A stretch of DNA of 64,000 bases, taken from Smallanthus sonchifolius (taxonomy: Eukaryota; Streptophyta; Magnoliopsida; Asterales; Asteraceae). A program made the position numbers and the translations under genes. The stretch lies in NCBI GenBank assembly GCA_023525975.1, contig CM042030.1, positions 20,702,350 to 20,766,349 on the forward strand, in the 5' to 3' direction. Of this stretch, positions 20,997-31,800 are shown in pieces. Numbering within the stretch: the first letter of the stretch is position 1; every line of letters starts with the position of its first letter. A model generated the notes under the pieces. That model did not search any database and was not told where the DNA came from. It saw only the letters and a program-made list of their open reading frames with translations.

Positions 20997-22518
20997 GTTT
21001 GTTTCTCGGGTGAGAACCCGAGTGTATAGTTTGTATAACTTTAGTTTGAGTCAGGTCGAGTTAGTAGAGTCTTTTATTTTAATTTGAGTCTGTAATTTGT
21101 GTCAGTTTAATGCTGGGGTTTGCTTGAGTTTATCTTTGCAGGTATTGATCGCACCGCCCGTACTCTCCATTCGGGCGGGTCGATGAAAATCTTATATTTG
21201 TGTAAAGGGCAACCCGACAGAGTTGTGTGAAGCCGCAAATGAAAGGCTATACGGTTGCACAAGTGGAAGGGCAAAGCTGGCCAAGATCATGCATAAATTA
21301 CTAGCTAAGTCTATTCCAAATTATCTTTGTATATTTTTGAGTCTTTATTTTTTGTTTCCCGTTGTTTGTGGGTTCACATTGAGGACAGTTTGCGTTTCAA
21401 GTGTGGGGATGGGAGACTACATCTATCTTAGGATTAGTTAGTTTATTTTATGTTTAAAAATATATACAAAAATACAAAAAAATTCAAAAAAAATGTCCTT
21501 GAAAATAACTGCAAAATAAAATGAAAAATGATAGTAGAATTGGAATCTGCTTGTTGAGTTAAAAATGAAAATAATGATAGAAAACGCATATAATTTGTGA
21601 TGTTTTGGTAGACTCAGCCAATTTGAAAGCCTAAATATCCTGTGGGTGTTGATTAGGATAATAAATTAAATTAAATCATGGAATCTTGTGGGTACTTCTC
21701 TTATGGGTGTCGGTAAAGCTGAAACTGTCAAAATAGGGTGATAGCTACCACTATAAGCTAAAATTAATATGTTTTTTTAAATTAAATGGCACACCACTCT
21801 CTTTTTATGAAAATAAATTCGAGAGTCGGTGACGCCCGCATTTCATAATCTATCTAATCATGAGCATAATTAAATAATTGAGAACTTGAGTTTCACCTAC
21901 GTGTTACCCTCCGGGATAGCGACTTGGTGGATACACTCATGGGTTGAAACTTGAGTAATCAATATTTTGGATAAATATATTTTGACTTATGTCTTACCCA
22001 CCGGGATACTGACTTGGTGGATACGCTTCTAATTTGAACTCTTATGTGATTCATTGATGAAACTGCAGCCTATGTACTACCCTTCGGGATGGTGACCTGG
22101 TTGATACACCAATAGGTGAGGTTGATTCATAAAATTAATAATGCTCAATCTCATTCCATTCATCCATTTATTCACCTTCATTCCTAAAACATATAAATTT
22201 TAGAGTATAGTGGTGGGAAATCTAAACGGTTTAACCTGGGATTACACATGACCTTGAGACGGTATTAGGTAGAGCTGTAGCTTATGAGTGTGAGACCTAT
22301 AGATTGATTAATATGATGTATAAAATTTAAATAGAACACAAACGAGAGCTTGATAGTTGGTGGTTGGGTTTAATCGAATAGAAATACCGAGTGTTGCTTT
22401 TTAACGCGTTAATATATTGTGCTAAATTGAATTTATGAGATTGTTAAAGCATAGTTTCCAGTTATGATTACATTGCAGACTTTTTCGAGGACGAAAAAAG
22501 TTTAAGTGTGGCGATTTT
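20997..22518 (+). other. 3' non-coding region of int1
   Basis: It begins with a hairpin CTCGGGT-GAGA-ACCCGAG (21005-21022) nine bases after the stop. A CCGCCCG/CGGGCGG stem lies near 21154-21178. Three copies of a module with CGGGATA and GGTGGATAC-like cores lie near 21901, 21988 and 22069. It ends with TTTTTCG-AGGA-CGAAAAA (22481-22498) and a PPT-like purine run before LTR2. No gene is supported. Confidence 0.65.
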
Positions 22519-22981
22519 TGATGTGTTGCTAATTGCCTATGATAAATTGCGTGTTATTCCCCGAATTTTATATTATTTCTGTATAATTTTTAAAGTTTTT
22601 ATATTTATTTTAGATAATTATAGTTTTTATTTATTTTCGTTTTAGTTTTGTACATTTCTAGTTATTTCTTATTTATTTTCATTTACATTATTTTTATTTT
22701 ATTTTATGTTGCTTTATTTTTATTCAATTTTATTTTAGTTTAGTTTAGAATTTAATTAAGTTTATTAATTTTTCGTATTTATATTTGTTTCGTAGGTGAG
22801 CATTGAAGAATTGAAGGGGTTGCAACAGCTTTGGCCCAGAGAATTAGTTTCTAATAAGCTCATATGGATCAAGGTTAGAATTTGACTGGGCCAAATTAGT
22901 TAGTGGATGATTAAGTTTGTTTGGGCTCATATTAATTCTATTAGGCTACTGAGTGGGCTAGGGCATAAATAATAAAAGAAA

Positions 22982-23012
<31 letters not shown>

Positions 23013-24440
23013 CGGACGGCAAAGGGGAGGAGACGGCAGAAGTTTTGGTTTGTGGTTTTCTTGGAATCGCCGTGAAGAAATCATCACAGGAGGAAACGCA
23101 AGAATTAAAGTTGGGATTTTAGCTTGGCACGCTTTTCGAGTAACTCTAAGAGAATTGGAATTGTTGGCAGCTGTTTTGGAAGTCTACGAACAGAACATAA
23201 AAGAAAAAAGAATTAGTAAGCAGGCACACACCTCTACTTGTCAAAGTTTGTGTCGTCAAAAGAAAACAATAAAGCTAGCACATTTGTGAAAATTTATTGA
23301 AACAATAAGGTAGCTGAATTAATTTAAGCTAGCAGGTAGCTGAATTATTTTCTATTCATGATAAACGTCTATATTGACTTTGTGGGTTGATTGGTTAAAC
23401 TTTTTTATACTACCTAGGTTTGATAAATATTTGTTCAGTTTTGAATTTTTATCGGTTTTATGGATTATTATTGATGAATTAATGCTATTGTAATGAATCT
23501 TTTGATAATTGGTTGATGTTTATGCATTCTTGAATCAAATTTATATTTAGTTTTGAATTCCATATGTTTCCCCTGAATGTCTTTCAAATAGGGTTTCATA
23601 TTAGATCATTGACTTCGTGTTATGATTGGTTTATGGCTTGTTGAATTCGCAAGCCATAGGAATAGGAATTGTTTATTTGTTTGATCCTAGTGTTCTACCT
23701 GTCTCAATAGTTGAAAAGTGAGAGATAATCGGGTTGTCATTGATATTAGGTGTCCAGGTGTAAAGGCTCTGAAAGGATGTTTCCCCTAGGGTTCTTAGTA
23801 TCTTTGCTATCCTGTGTCTATTTGATTGTTCTTAGATTACCCCTTGCATTCCTTGAATGTATTGAGATAATGAGACTGAAAGGTGATCTGTATTTAGGGT
23901 ACTTTAGTATTGTTGAAGAGACTGAAAGGTAATCCAACTAATTGGTGAGCGTTTACACTCCTTACGGTTTCCTTCTGGTCACACCCGGAGAATGATTAGG
24001 GATCCACTAGGTTGTCTAAGGGTGTCATACTTTAAGATCCCAGTTCCGTCATAATTTCCATAGCCGAGAGAAATCCGAGATTCACAAATAGGATTCTTAA
24101 CCTGGGTACTGCCTTCCCTATTACTGAGTTCGTCTAAAGTCCTTTGCTTGATAGTTGGTTTTCGTTAGTTAGATCTTGTTAGTTTGTTAGATTTAGAATC
24201 ATAACGCAAAACCCCCCATTTAAATTCAGTTCAGTTAGTTGAGTCAGCGTCTAGATAGAGTTGTCACTAGTGTCTCGTGGGTTCGATATCCGGAGTTACA
24301 GTAGACTTTACTGCAATTGATCGGTACGCTTGCCGGTTGTGTGGTCTAGTATTAGGTTGAGTCTAGATTTATAAATTTAAAGCTAGAGTGTCTAGGTTAG
24401 GTTTTTAATTAGTTTTTATAAACCATTCCAAGCGACATCA
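22519..24440 (+). repeat. LTR2 of the array (1922 bp, uninterrupted)
   Basis: Starts TGATGTGTTGC, ends GACATCA. It shows the empty sites for element B (single ATTGA near 23608), for the Helitron sequence and for the pararetrovirus segment. A TA microsatellite lies at about 22984-23007 after GCATAAATAATAAAAG. It serves as 3' LTR of int1 and 5' LTR of int2. Confidence 0.9.
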
Positions 24441-24446
24441 AGTTTT

Positions 24447-24464
24447 TGGCGCCGCTGCCGGGGA
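24447..24464 (+). other. tRNA-Asp PBS (int2)
   Basis: TGGCGCCGCTGCCGGGGA, one mismatch to the tRNA-Asp complement, six bases after LTR2. Confidence 0.85.
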
Positions 24465-24646
24465 TACTTAGGCGACAGCGTATCTAGCTTTGATTGAACT
24501 TAACTGGCTAATTGATCTTATTTGTGTTTTGTGCCGTAGAGTGTCTAGTTTTCCGTGTCTTTTGTTTGCTTTTTCGTTTATGTTTAGTTATTTTTCGTAG
24601 GTTTATTTTATTATTTTGTTGTATCTCACTTGTTGCTTTGAGAAGA

Positions 24647-26152
24647 ATGTATAGACAGCAGTATAGTAGGTTTGGAAGTTCGTGGACATATGAGGGGGAA
24701 ATCCAGGCTGTAATGGAATACATAGAATCACATCGCTAGAGAAATCGAGAACGTTTGGTTTTCGATTGTGATGGGAACTTTATTGGAACTGAAACTCGGT
24801 TAGATGTAGTGATTCTGGAAACCCCAGAACTGGAGACATTAATGGGCGAAGTGCAAGTAATAGTGACAGAAGGTGAAGAACAAGTCCAACCTCCAGGTAA
24901 GTATTCTGCCCTTTATTTCAATGGTAATGAAATTCATACCGATTCCATGCAAGATCACGAAATTCCATGTGAGTCTTTACACTTGTCTTGTGAGAGTGAT
25001 TCTTCGCAGGAGATACAAAGCGAAGAAGAAATCAAGAAGGAGAAAAGGAAAGTGTAGGAGATCATGAGCACTCGGTGGCACCTTTTAAGTAAGGCAGAGC
25101 AACTTCACTTTCTGGAAGAAAATGGGAGGCTAACGGTTGAACTAACGAGCTAAAGGATAACAAGAGAAAAAGCTTCTCAAGAACCGAAGACTTTAACGGA
25201 AGAGGTGCAATTCGCGAGTCTACAAGACTCTGCACAAGTCCCACCTTCGGTTCTTGCACCACAGAGTTGCGGACGAGAGCCCATCGGGGACGATTTCTTC
25301 AGTGATGATGAGATAGAGATAGAAGAGTTCTCGGATGACAATGCGGGTGATGGTCCAGATAGGTATTCTGAACCTGGTTTAACTGAGCATAATTGTGATA
25401 TTCCTGAGTTATTTAATTTTCCGGGTTACGAGCTCGAGTCTTCGAATGCCCTGAATACCTTACGCTTGTTCTTTGAGAATAATGTGTTGCAGGATATAGA
25501 ACCTGAAGACGAGTGTTGTGAGGAGGGCTTAACAGAGTTGTTCGGGATGGATGACAGCAGTGAATCGCAGCTTAATGGGCCACTAGATGAGTCCGAGGAT
25601 GAGGTGACAGAAGAGTAGCAGGTCCCATCCTGGGAGGATGAGTTTAGTGATGAGTTGGTGGACCTGCCAACCACTATTGAAGAAGGATTTGACCCACTTG
25701 GCGATTTAAAGTTTCTAGAAGATCTGTTGTATCAAGAGCCAAGTGTGAGGACAGAAGAGGAGGTGCAAGTGAATGAGGTCATCAACGAACCACAAAAGGA
25801 GCTGGTGTCGGACCCACCACATTGCACCGGAGAGAGAATGAGGAATGAGTGGCCTGTGGAGTTATTAGACGGTGGATCGCCACCAAAATCAACAAAGCCA
25901 CGAAGAAAGAGCTGGAGGAATCTCGCCTCGAGTATGGATACGAGGCACATTGCCTGTAAAGGCGACAGATTTCTATACTACATGCCACGTATCAGGTTTG
26001 GTCAAGGTAAATTTAAGTATTGGTGGTCCGACCCATTTGAATCCTTCAAATCATCTTTAAATTCTACCATCCGAGTTTGTCTAATCGGTAGTAGACGAAT
26101 CACGTTAAACGGGTCGGATGGGGGAGGCATAAAGGAGAAGCCTCCTGATTAG
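24647..26152 (+). pseudogene. Acidic protein of unknown function, int2 copy
   Basis: One reading frame from ATG 24647 to TAG 26150, with in-frame stops near 24736, 25055, 25151 and 25616 and no frameshift noticed. Removing none of these, three open segments remain (24755-25057, 25205-25618, 25655-26152). Composition and layout are as in int1: N-terminal MYRQQYSRFGSSWTYEGEIQ, a long Glu/Asp-rich centre and a basic-aromatic C-terminus (GDRFLYYMPRIRFG). Its homologue in element F ends with a similar GDRLL segment, linking the two Athila-like families. Confidence 0.75.
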
Positions 26153-27626
26153 GTTTGTTTCTCGGGTGAGAACCCGAGTGTATAGTTTGTATAAACTTTA
26201 TTTTGAGTCAGGTCGAGTTAGTAGAGTCTTTTATTTTAATTTGAGTCTGTAATTAGTGTCAGTTTAATGCTGGGGTTTGTTTGAGTTTATCTTTGCAGGT
26301 ATTGATCGCACCGCCTGTACTTAATCTTCATTCGGACGGGTCAATGAAAATCTTATATTTGTGTAAAGGGTAACCCAACAGAGTTGTGTGAAGCCGCAAC
26401 TGAAAGGCTATACGGTTGCACAAGTGGAAGGGCAAAGCTGGCCAAGATCATGCATAAGTTACCAGCTAAGTCTATTCTAAATTATCTTTGTTTATTTTTA
26501 AGTCTTTATTTTTTGTTTCCCGTTGTTTCTGGGTTCACATTGAGGAAAATGTGCGTTTCAAGTGTGGGGATGGGAGACTACATCTATCTTAGGATTAGTT
26601 AGTTTATTTTATGTTTAAAAATATCTACAAAAATACAAAAAATGTCCTTGAAAATAACTGCAAAATAAAATGGAAAATGATAGTAGAACTGGAATCTGCT
26701 TGTTGAGTTTAAAATGAAAATAATGATAGAAAACGCATATAATTTGTGATGTTTTGATAGACCCAGCCAATTTGAAAGCTTATATATCCTGTGAGTGTTG
26801 ATTAGGATAATAAATTAAATTAAATCATGGAATCTTGTGAGTACTCATATTAGGGGTGTCGGTAAAACTGAAACTATCAAAATAGGGTGATAGGTACCAC
26901 TATAAGCTAATATCACCACTCTCTTTTTATGAAAATAAATCCGAGAGTCGGTGGCGCCGGGATTTCATAATCTATCTAATCATGAGCATAATTAAATAAT
27001 TGAGAACTTGAGTTTCACCTACGTGTTACCCTCCGGGATAGCGACTTGTGGATACACCCATGAGTTGGAACTTGAGTAATCAATATTTTGGATAAATAAG
27101 TTTTGACTTATGTGTTACCCAGTGGGATACTGGCTTGGTGGATACGCTTCTAAGTTGAAGTCTTATGTGCTTCATTGATGAAACTGCAGTCTATGTGCTA
27201 CCCTTCGGGATAATGACTTGGTTGATGCACCAATAGGAGAGGTTGATTCATAAAATTAATAATGCTCAATCTCATTCCATTCATCCATTTATTCACCTTA
27301 ATTCCTAAAACATATAAATTTTAGAGTATAGTGGTGGGAAATCTAAACGGTTTAACTCGGGCTTAAACAGGATTAGGTAGAGCTGTAGCTTCTGAGTGTG
27401 AGACCTATAGATTGATTGATATGCTGTATAAAATGGAAATAGAACACAAACGGGGGCTTGATAGTTGGTGGTTTGGTTTAATCGGATAGAAATACCGATT
27501 GTTGCTTTTTAACACGTTAGTATATTGTGCTAAATTGAATTTATGAGATTGTTAAAGCATAGTTTTCAGTTATAATTCCATTGCAAACTTTTTCGAGAAC
27601 GAAAAAAGGTTAAGTGTGGGAATGTT
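26153..27626 (+). other. 3' non-coding region of int2
   Basis: Parallel to the int1 region: hairpin CTCGGGT-GAGA-ACCCGAG at 26161-26178, the three-fold module near 27020, 27107 and 27190, and TTTTTCG-AGAA-CGAAAAA at 27589-27606 before LTR3. Confidence 0.65.
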
Positions 27627-28090
27627 TAATGTGTTGCTAATTGCCTATGATCAATCGCGTGTTATTCCCCGAATTTTATATTATTTATTTATAATTTTTT
27701 TAGTTTTTAAATTTATTTTAGATAATTATAGTTTTTATTTATTTTCGTTTTAGTTTTGTAGATTTCTAGTTATTTCTTACTTATTTTCATTTACATTATT
27801 TTTATTTTATTTTATCTTCCTTTATTTTATTTTAGTTTAGAATTTAATTAAGTTTATTAATTTTTCGTATTTATATTTGTTTCGTAGGTGAGCATTGGAG
27901 AATTAAAGGGGTTGCAACAGCTTTGGGCCAGAGAATTAGTTCCTAATGGCTCATATGAATCAAGGTTGGAATTTGACTTGGCCAAATTGGTTAGTGAATG
28001 ATTAAGTTTGTTTATGCTCATATTAATTCTATTAGGCTATTGAGTGGGTTAGGGCATAAATAATAAAAGAAAAAAATATATATATATATA
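27627..28090 (+). repeat. LTR3 of the array, left part
   Basis: Begins TAATGTGTTGC, so the terminal TG has become TA. It runs to a TA microsatellite (about 28077-28090), where viral sequence enters. Confidence 0.8.
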
Positions 28091-28575
28091 TCCATTTTAG
28101 CAGACAAATCCTGGATTTGTTCTCCTAGGATTATTAAATATAAGTTTGTATAATTCTGTTGTTTAATCAAATCATTTAAATGAGAAATTGTCATAGATAA
28201 GATATCACCTTCTAATAATTTTTGGAAGGTTTGATAATATCTTACTTCATTATCCTTTTCAATTTTAAAAGATTGATGAGTAGGAGGGAAAACATTAGAA
28301 ATTATTTTTTCTCCTTTAATAGTGAATTCCCTTTCAATTACAGAAATAATACTTCCCGTATATCTTTCTATAAACCAAAGAATAAATGGTATAATCTCAT
28401 TTTTTATAATTAGATCTTTATAATATTCTTCCTTAAAAAAAATTTTCTCGGTTTCTTTGAAATTATTAAAAAACCAATTTCTAAATAATTCCCATTTGGG
28501 TAATTGAAATTCTTTATTAATTTCTTTTCTAACCGGAGATCCCGGATTAAAATCAATTTTTTCTTTAAAATCCAT
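28091..28575 (-). pseudogene. Third frame of the pararetrovirus segment, truncated
   Basis: The frame opens at 28575, overlapping the stop of the previous frame (TAATG). About 160 viral residues precede the microsatellite, after which translation runs into LTR sequence and stops at 28018. It is rich in Lys, Glu, Phe and Trp (for example LPKWELFRNWFFNNF near residue 25). From memory this resembles the segment between movement and coat proteins in some caulimovirids, but I cannot assign a function. Confidence 0.5.
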
Positions 28576-28922
28576 TAAACAAAATTGACTTCTGATTCGG
28601 TTAATTCCGGATCAACTTGGACTCCATGAACTCCTGTGACTATATTGTCAGCATTTAAATTTAATCTATTAAATGTTTCAGTAGCAGCGAAAGTTTCCCT
28701 AACTCTTGAAGTTGAAGCTTTAGAAGGGCTTCTAACAGTATATCCCAGAGGAGATATATGTTGTCGAGAGGTTAAAGACCTAGAGGATAAAGATCTAGGT
28801 ATAGAAGAAGTATTTCTAATCTGTTCAAATTGGATTTGGACAGTTCCTTCTTCAGATTGTATAATTTCTAAAGGGTTATTATCAACATATTGTTGAGATC
28901 TGGAAAGTTTATTTCTTCCCAT
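28575..28922 (-). CDS. Second frame of the pararetrovirus segment, unknown product
   Basis: 115 residues, Ser/Thr/Arg-rich with an acidic end. Starts inside the end of the movement-protein frame (55-base overlap, different frame) and ends at the start of the next. It could be a separate small protein or the out-of-frame tail of the movement protein. Sequence alone does not decide. Confidence 0.45.
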   Translation of the reverse strand: MGRNKLSRSQQYVDNNPLEIIQSEEGTVQIQFEQIRNTSSIPRSLSSRSLTSRQHISPLGYTVRSPSKASTSRVRETFAATETFNRLNLNADNIVTGVHGVQVDPELTESEVNFV

Positions 28923-29392
28923 TTTATCTTTCTTCTGGTAGTTATATTAGACTTACCAAAGTTAGTTTCTATAACTATTGTTTCATTTAATGGTTTATCA
29001 ACTATTCTACACTGAGGATTTAAAGTGTATAAAGGTTTATAATATATTCTATAATAGATACAGATAACTTCTGAACCTGGAGCATAGTTATAACCATGAG
29101 TTTTAACATTTAAAGTTAAAGCGTCTGTTATATTAACATCTGATAAAGATAATTGTAAATTTGGATAAACATTAAAATAGACTGGTTCATGAGCCAGACT
29201 AGTTTGAACAATCCCTATTAGAGATTGTTTCCAATCAAGATTTCTAGCATCTCTTAGAGCTGCTACAAAGCTTTCTGAAAGACCTTCTAGGGTCAAAGGT
29301 TTGAAAGCAATTTGTACTAAACCTATATGAAGGAATTTATAATCCTTTTTATATTTATTTAAATTTTTATTTGACAATAGTTTAATTACCAT
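28868..29392 (-). pseudogene. Pararetrovirus movement protein (30K superfamily), broken N-terminus
   Basis: 174 residues from the first in-frame Met at 29392. The central part (residues about 20-125) has the conserved pattern of caulimovirid movement proteins: LHIGLVQI, KPLT, ALRDAR, then LTLNVKTHGYNY and YYRIYYK. These proteins open plasmodesmata for cell-to-cell spread. The frame is open upstream of 29392 until a stop near 29466, and a likely original start lies upstream near 29495 in another frame, so the N-terminus is disrupted. Confidence 0.8.
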
Positions 29393-29692
29393 GTCTTCTT
29401 TATTTAAAGAAAATGTTTCTTCAGTTGTTTTTACAACTTGTTTTAATCCTAATTTTTTAAAAAGTTCCTAATTTATAAATTAGTTTATATTTCATCTTTG
29501 GAATAGTCCATTTATTTAATAAATCAAGATTATGAGGATTTCATATTCCTCTTCAATACTTTTTTAACAGTATCGTTGCTCTTAAGAATATTCATTTTAA
29601 ATGAATACCAATAAGTGTTGATCTGCACAGTCAAACTTGAACATACTATTATTTTTAAGAACACATAACTCTGATACCATTTACAAAATTAA
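29393..29692 (-). other. Pararetrovirus leader and primer-binding site
   Basis: TGGTATCAGAG on the minus strand (29679-29669) matches the initiator tRNA-Met site that defines position 1 of caulimovirid genomes. About 185 bases of AT-rich leader follow. Only about a dozen bases separate the site from LTR3 sequence. Confidence 0.7.
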
Positions 29693-31127
29693 TTCGGACG
29701 GCAAAGGGAAGTAGACGGCAGAAGTTTTGGTTTGCGGTTTTCTTGGAATCGCCGTGAAGAAATCATCACATGAGGAAACGCAAGAATTAAAGTTGGAATT
29801 TTAGCTTGGCACGCTTTTCGAGTAACTCTAAGAGAATGGGAATTGTTGGCTGCTGTTTTGGAAGTCTACGAACAGAACATAAAAGAAAAAAGAATTAGTA
29901 AGCAGGCACACACTTCTACTTGTCAAAGTTTGTGTCGTCAAAAGAAAACAATAAAGCTAACACACAGGTGAAAATTTATTGAAACACGCAGGTAGCTAAA
30001 TTAATTTAAGCTAGCAGATAGCTTAATTATTTTTTATTTATAATAAATGTTTATACTGACTTTGTGGGTTCTGTTTTTCTCATTATTGGTTAAACTTGTT
30101 TATAGTACCTAGGTTTGATAAATATTTGTTAAGTTTTGAATTTTTTTCGGTTTTATAGATTATTATTGATGGATTAATGCTATTGTAATGAATCTTTTGA
30201 TAATTGGTTGATGTTTATGCATGCATGGATCAAATTTATATTTAGTTTTGAATTCCATATGTTTCCCGTGAATGTCTTTCAATTAGGGTTTCATATTAGA
30301 TCATTGACTTCGTATTATGATTGGTTTATGGTTTGTTGAATTCGCAAGCCATAGGAATAGGAATTGTTTATTTGTTTGATCCAAGTCTTCTACCTGTCTC
30401 GATAGCTGAAAGGTGAGGGATAGCCGGGTTTTCTTTGGTATTAGGTGTCAAGGTGTAAAGGCTTTGAAAGGATGTTTCCCCTAGGGTTCTTAGTATCTTT
30501 GCTATCCTGTGTCTATTTGATTGTTCTTAGATTACCCCTTGCATTCCTTGAATGTATTGAGATAGTGAGACTGAAAGGTGATCTGTATTTAGGGTACTTT
30601 AGTATTGTTGAAGAGACTGAAAGGTAATCCAACTAACTGGTGAGCGTTTACACTCCTTACGGTTTCCTTCTGGTCACACCCGGAGAATGATTAGGGATCC
30701 ACTAGGTTGTCTAAGGGTGTCATACTTTAAGATCCCAGTTCCGTCATAATTTCCATAGCCGAGAGAAATCCGAGATTTACAAATAGGATTCTTAACCTGG
30801 GTACTGCCTTCCCTATTACTGAGTTCGTCTAAAGTCCTTTGCTTGATAGTTGGTTTTCGTTAGTTAGATCTTGTTAGTTTGTTAGATTTAGAATCACAAC
30901 ACAAAACCCCCCATTTAAATTCAGTTCAGTTAGCTGAGTCAGAGTCTAGATAGAGTTGTCACTAGTGTCTCGTGGGTTCGATATCCGGAGTTACAGTAGA
31001 CTTTACTGCAATTGATCGGTACGCTGTGTGGTCTAGTATTAGGTTGAGTCTAGATTTGTAAATTTAAAGCTAGAGTGTCTAGGTTAGGTTTTTAATTAGT
31101 TTTTATAGACCATTCCAAGCGACATCA
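29693..31127 (+). repeat. LTR3 of the array, right part
   Basis: Resumes at TTCGGACGGC as in LTR2 and ends GACATCA at 31127. Confidence 0.85.
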
Positions 31128-31133
31128 AGTTTT

Positions 31134-31151
31134 TGGCGCCGTTGCCGGGGA
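31134..31151 (+). other. tRNA-Asp PBS (int3)
   Basis: TGGCGCCGTTGCCGGGGA, perfect match to the tRNA-Asp complement. Confidence 0.9.
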
Positions 31152-31333
31152 TTCTTAGGCGATAGCGTATCTAGCTTTGATTGAACTTAACTGGCTAATT
31201 GATCTTATTTGTGTTTTGAGCCGTAGAGTGTCTAGTTTTCTGTGTCTTTTGTTTGCTTTTTCATTTATGTTTAGTTATTTTTCGTAGGTTTATTTTATTA
31301 TTTTGTTGTATCTCACTTGCTGCTTTGAGAAGA

Positions 31334-31800
31334 ATGTATAGACAGCAGTATAGCAAGTTTGGAAGTTCGTGGACATATGAGGGGGAAATCCAGGCTGTAA
31401 TGGAATACATAGAATCACAACGCCTGAGAAATCAAGAATGTTTGGTCTTCGATTTTGAGGGGAACTTTATTGGAACTGAAACTCGGTCAGATGTAGTGAT
31501 TCTGGAAACCCCAAAACTAGAGACATTAATCGACGAAGTTCAAGTAATAGTGACAGAAGGTGAAGAACAAGTCCCACCTCCAGGTAAGTATTCTGCCCTT
31601 GATTTCAATGGTAAGGAAATTCATACTGATTCCATGCAAGATCAAGAAATTCCATGTGAGTCTTTACACTTGTCTTGTGAGAGTGATTCTTTGCAGGAGA
31701 TACAAAGTGAAGAAGAAATCAAGAAGGAGAAAAGGAAAGTGCAGGAGATCATGAGCACTCGGTGGCACCTTTTAAGTAAGGCCGAGCAACTTCACTTTCT
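31334..31800 (+). pseudogene. Acidic protein of unknown function, int3 copy, truncated
   Basis: Opens with MYRQQYSKFGSSWTYEG and stays free of stops for about 155 codons, including CAG codons where int1 and int2 have TAG. At 31800 homology ends abruptly and the frame runs into the minus-strand LTR remnant of element C, stopping at 31882. This best-preserved N-terminal half is useful for judging decay in the other copies. Confidence 0.75.

Larger units (their letters stand above)
28091..29692 (-). mobile_element. Endogenous pararetrovirus (Caulimoviridae) segment
   Basis: About 1.6 kb absent from LTR1 and LTR2 at the same site. On the minus strand it reads: a tRNA-Met-type PBS (29679-29667), a leader of about 185 bases, a movement-protein frame, then two further overlapping frames, with the last cut off at the TA microsatellite. 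Order and the tight overlaps (one stop/start pair shares TAATG) are viral in style. Coat protein, protease, RT and RNase H are absent, so this is a fragment that cannot replicate. The genus is not determined. Confidence 0.85.
5614..31800 (+). mobile_element. Three-LTR tandem array of a non-autonomous Athila-like retrotransposon
   Basis: Three related LTRs alternate with three related internal regions, all on the plus strand. LTR1 is 5614-7506 plus 18450-19282; int1 19283-22518; LTR2 22519-24440; int2 24441-27626; LTR3 27627-28090 plus 29693-31127; int3 31128-31800, truncated. Each internal region starts with a tRNA-Asp PBS and codes for the same acidic protein of unknown function. No protease, reverse transcriptase or integrase is present, so the element would need enzymes from a relative. 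LTR1 is interrupted by Helitron sequence and element B, and LTR3 by a pararetrovirus segment. Confidence 0.8.
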
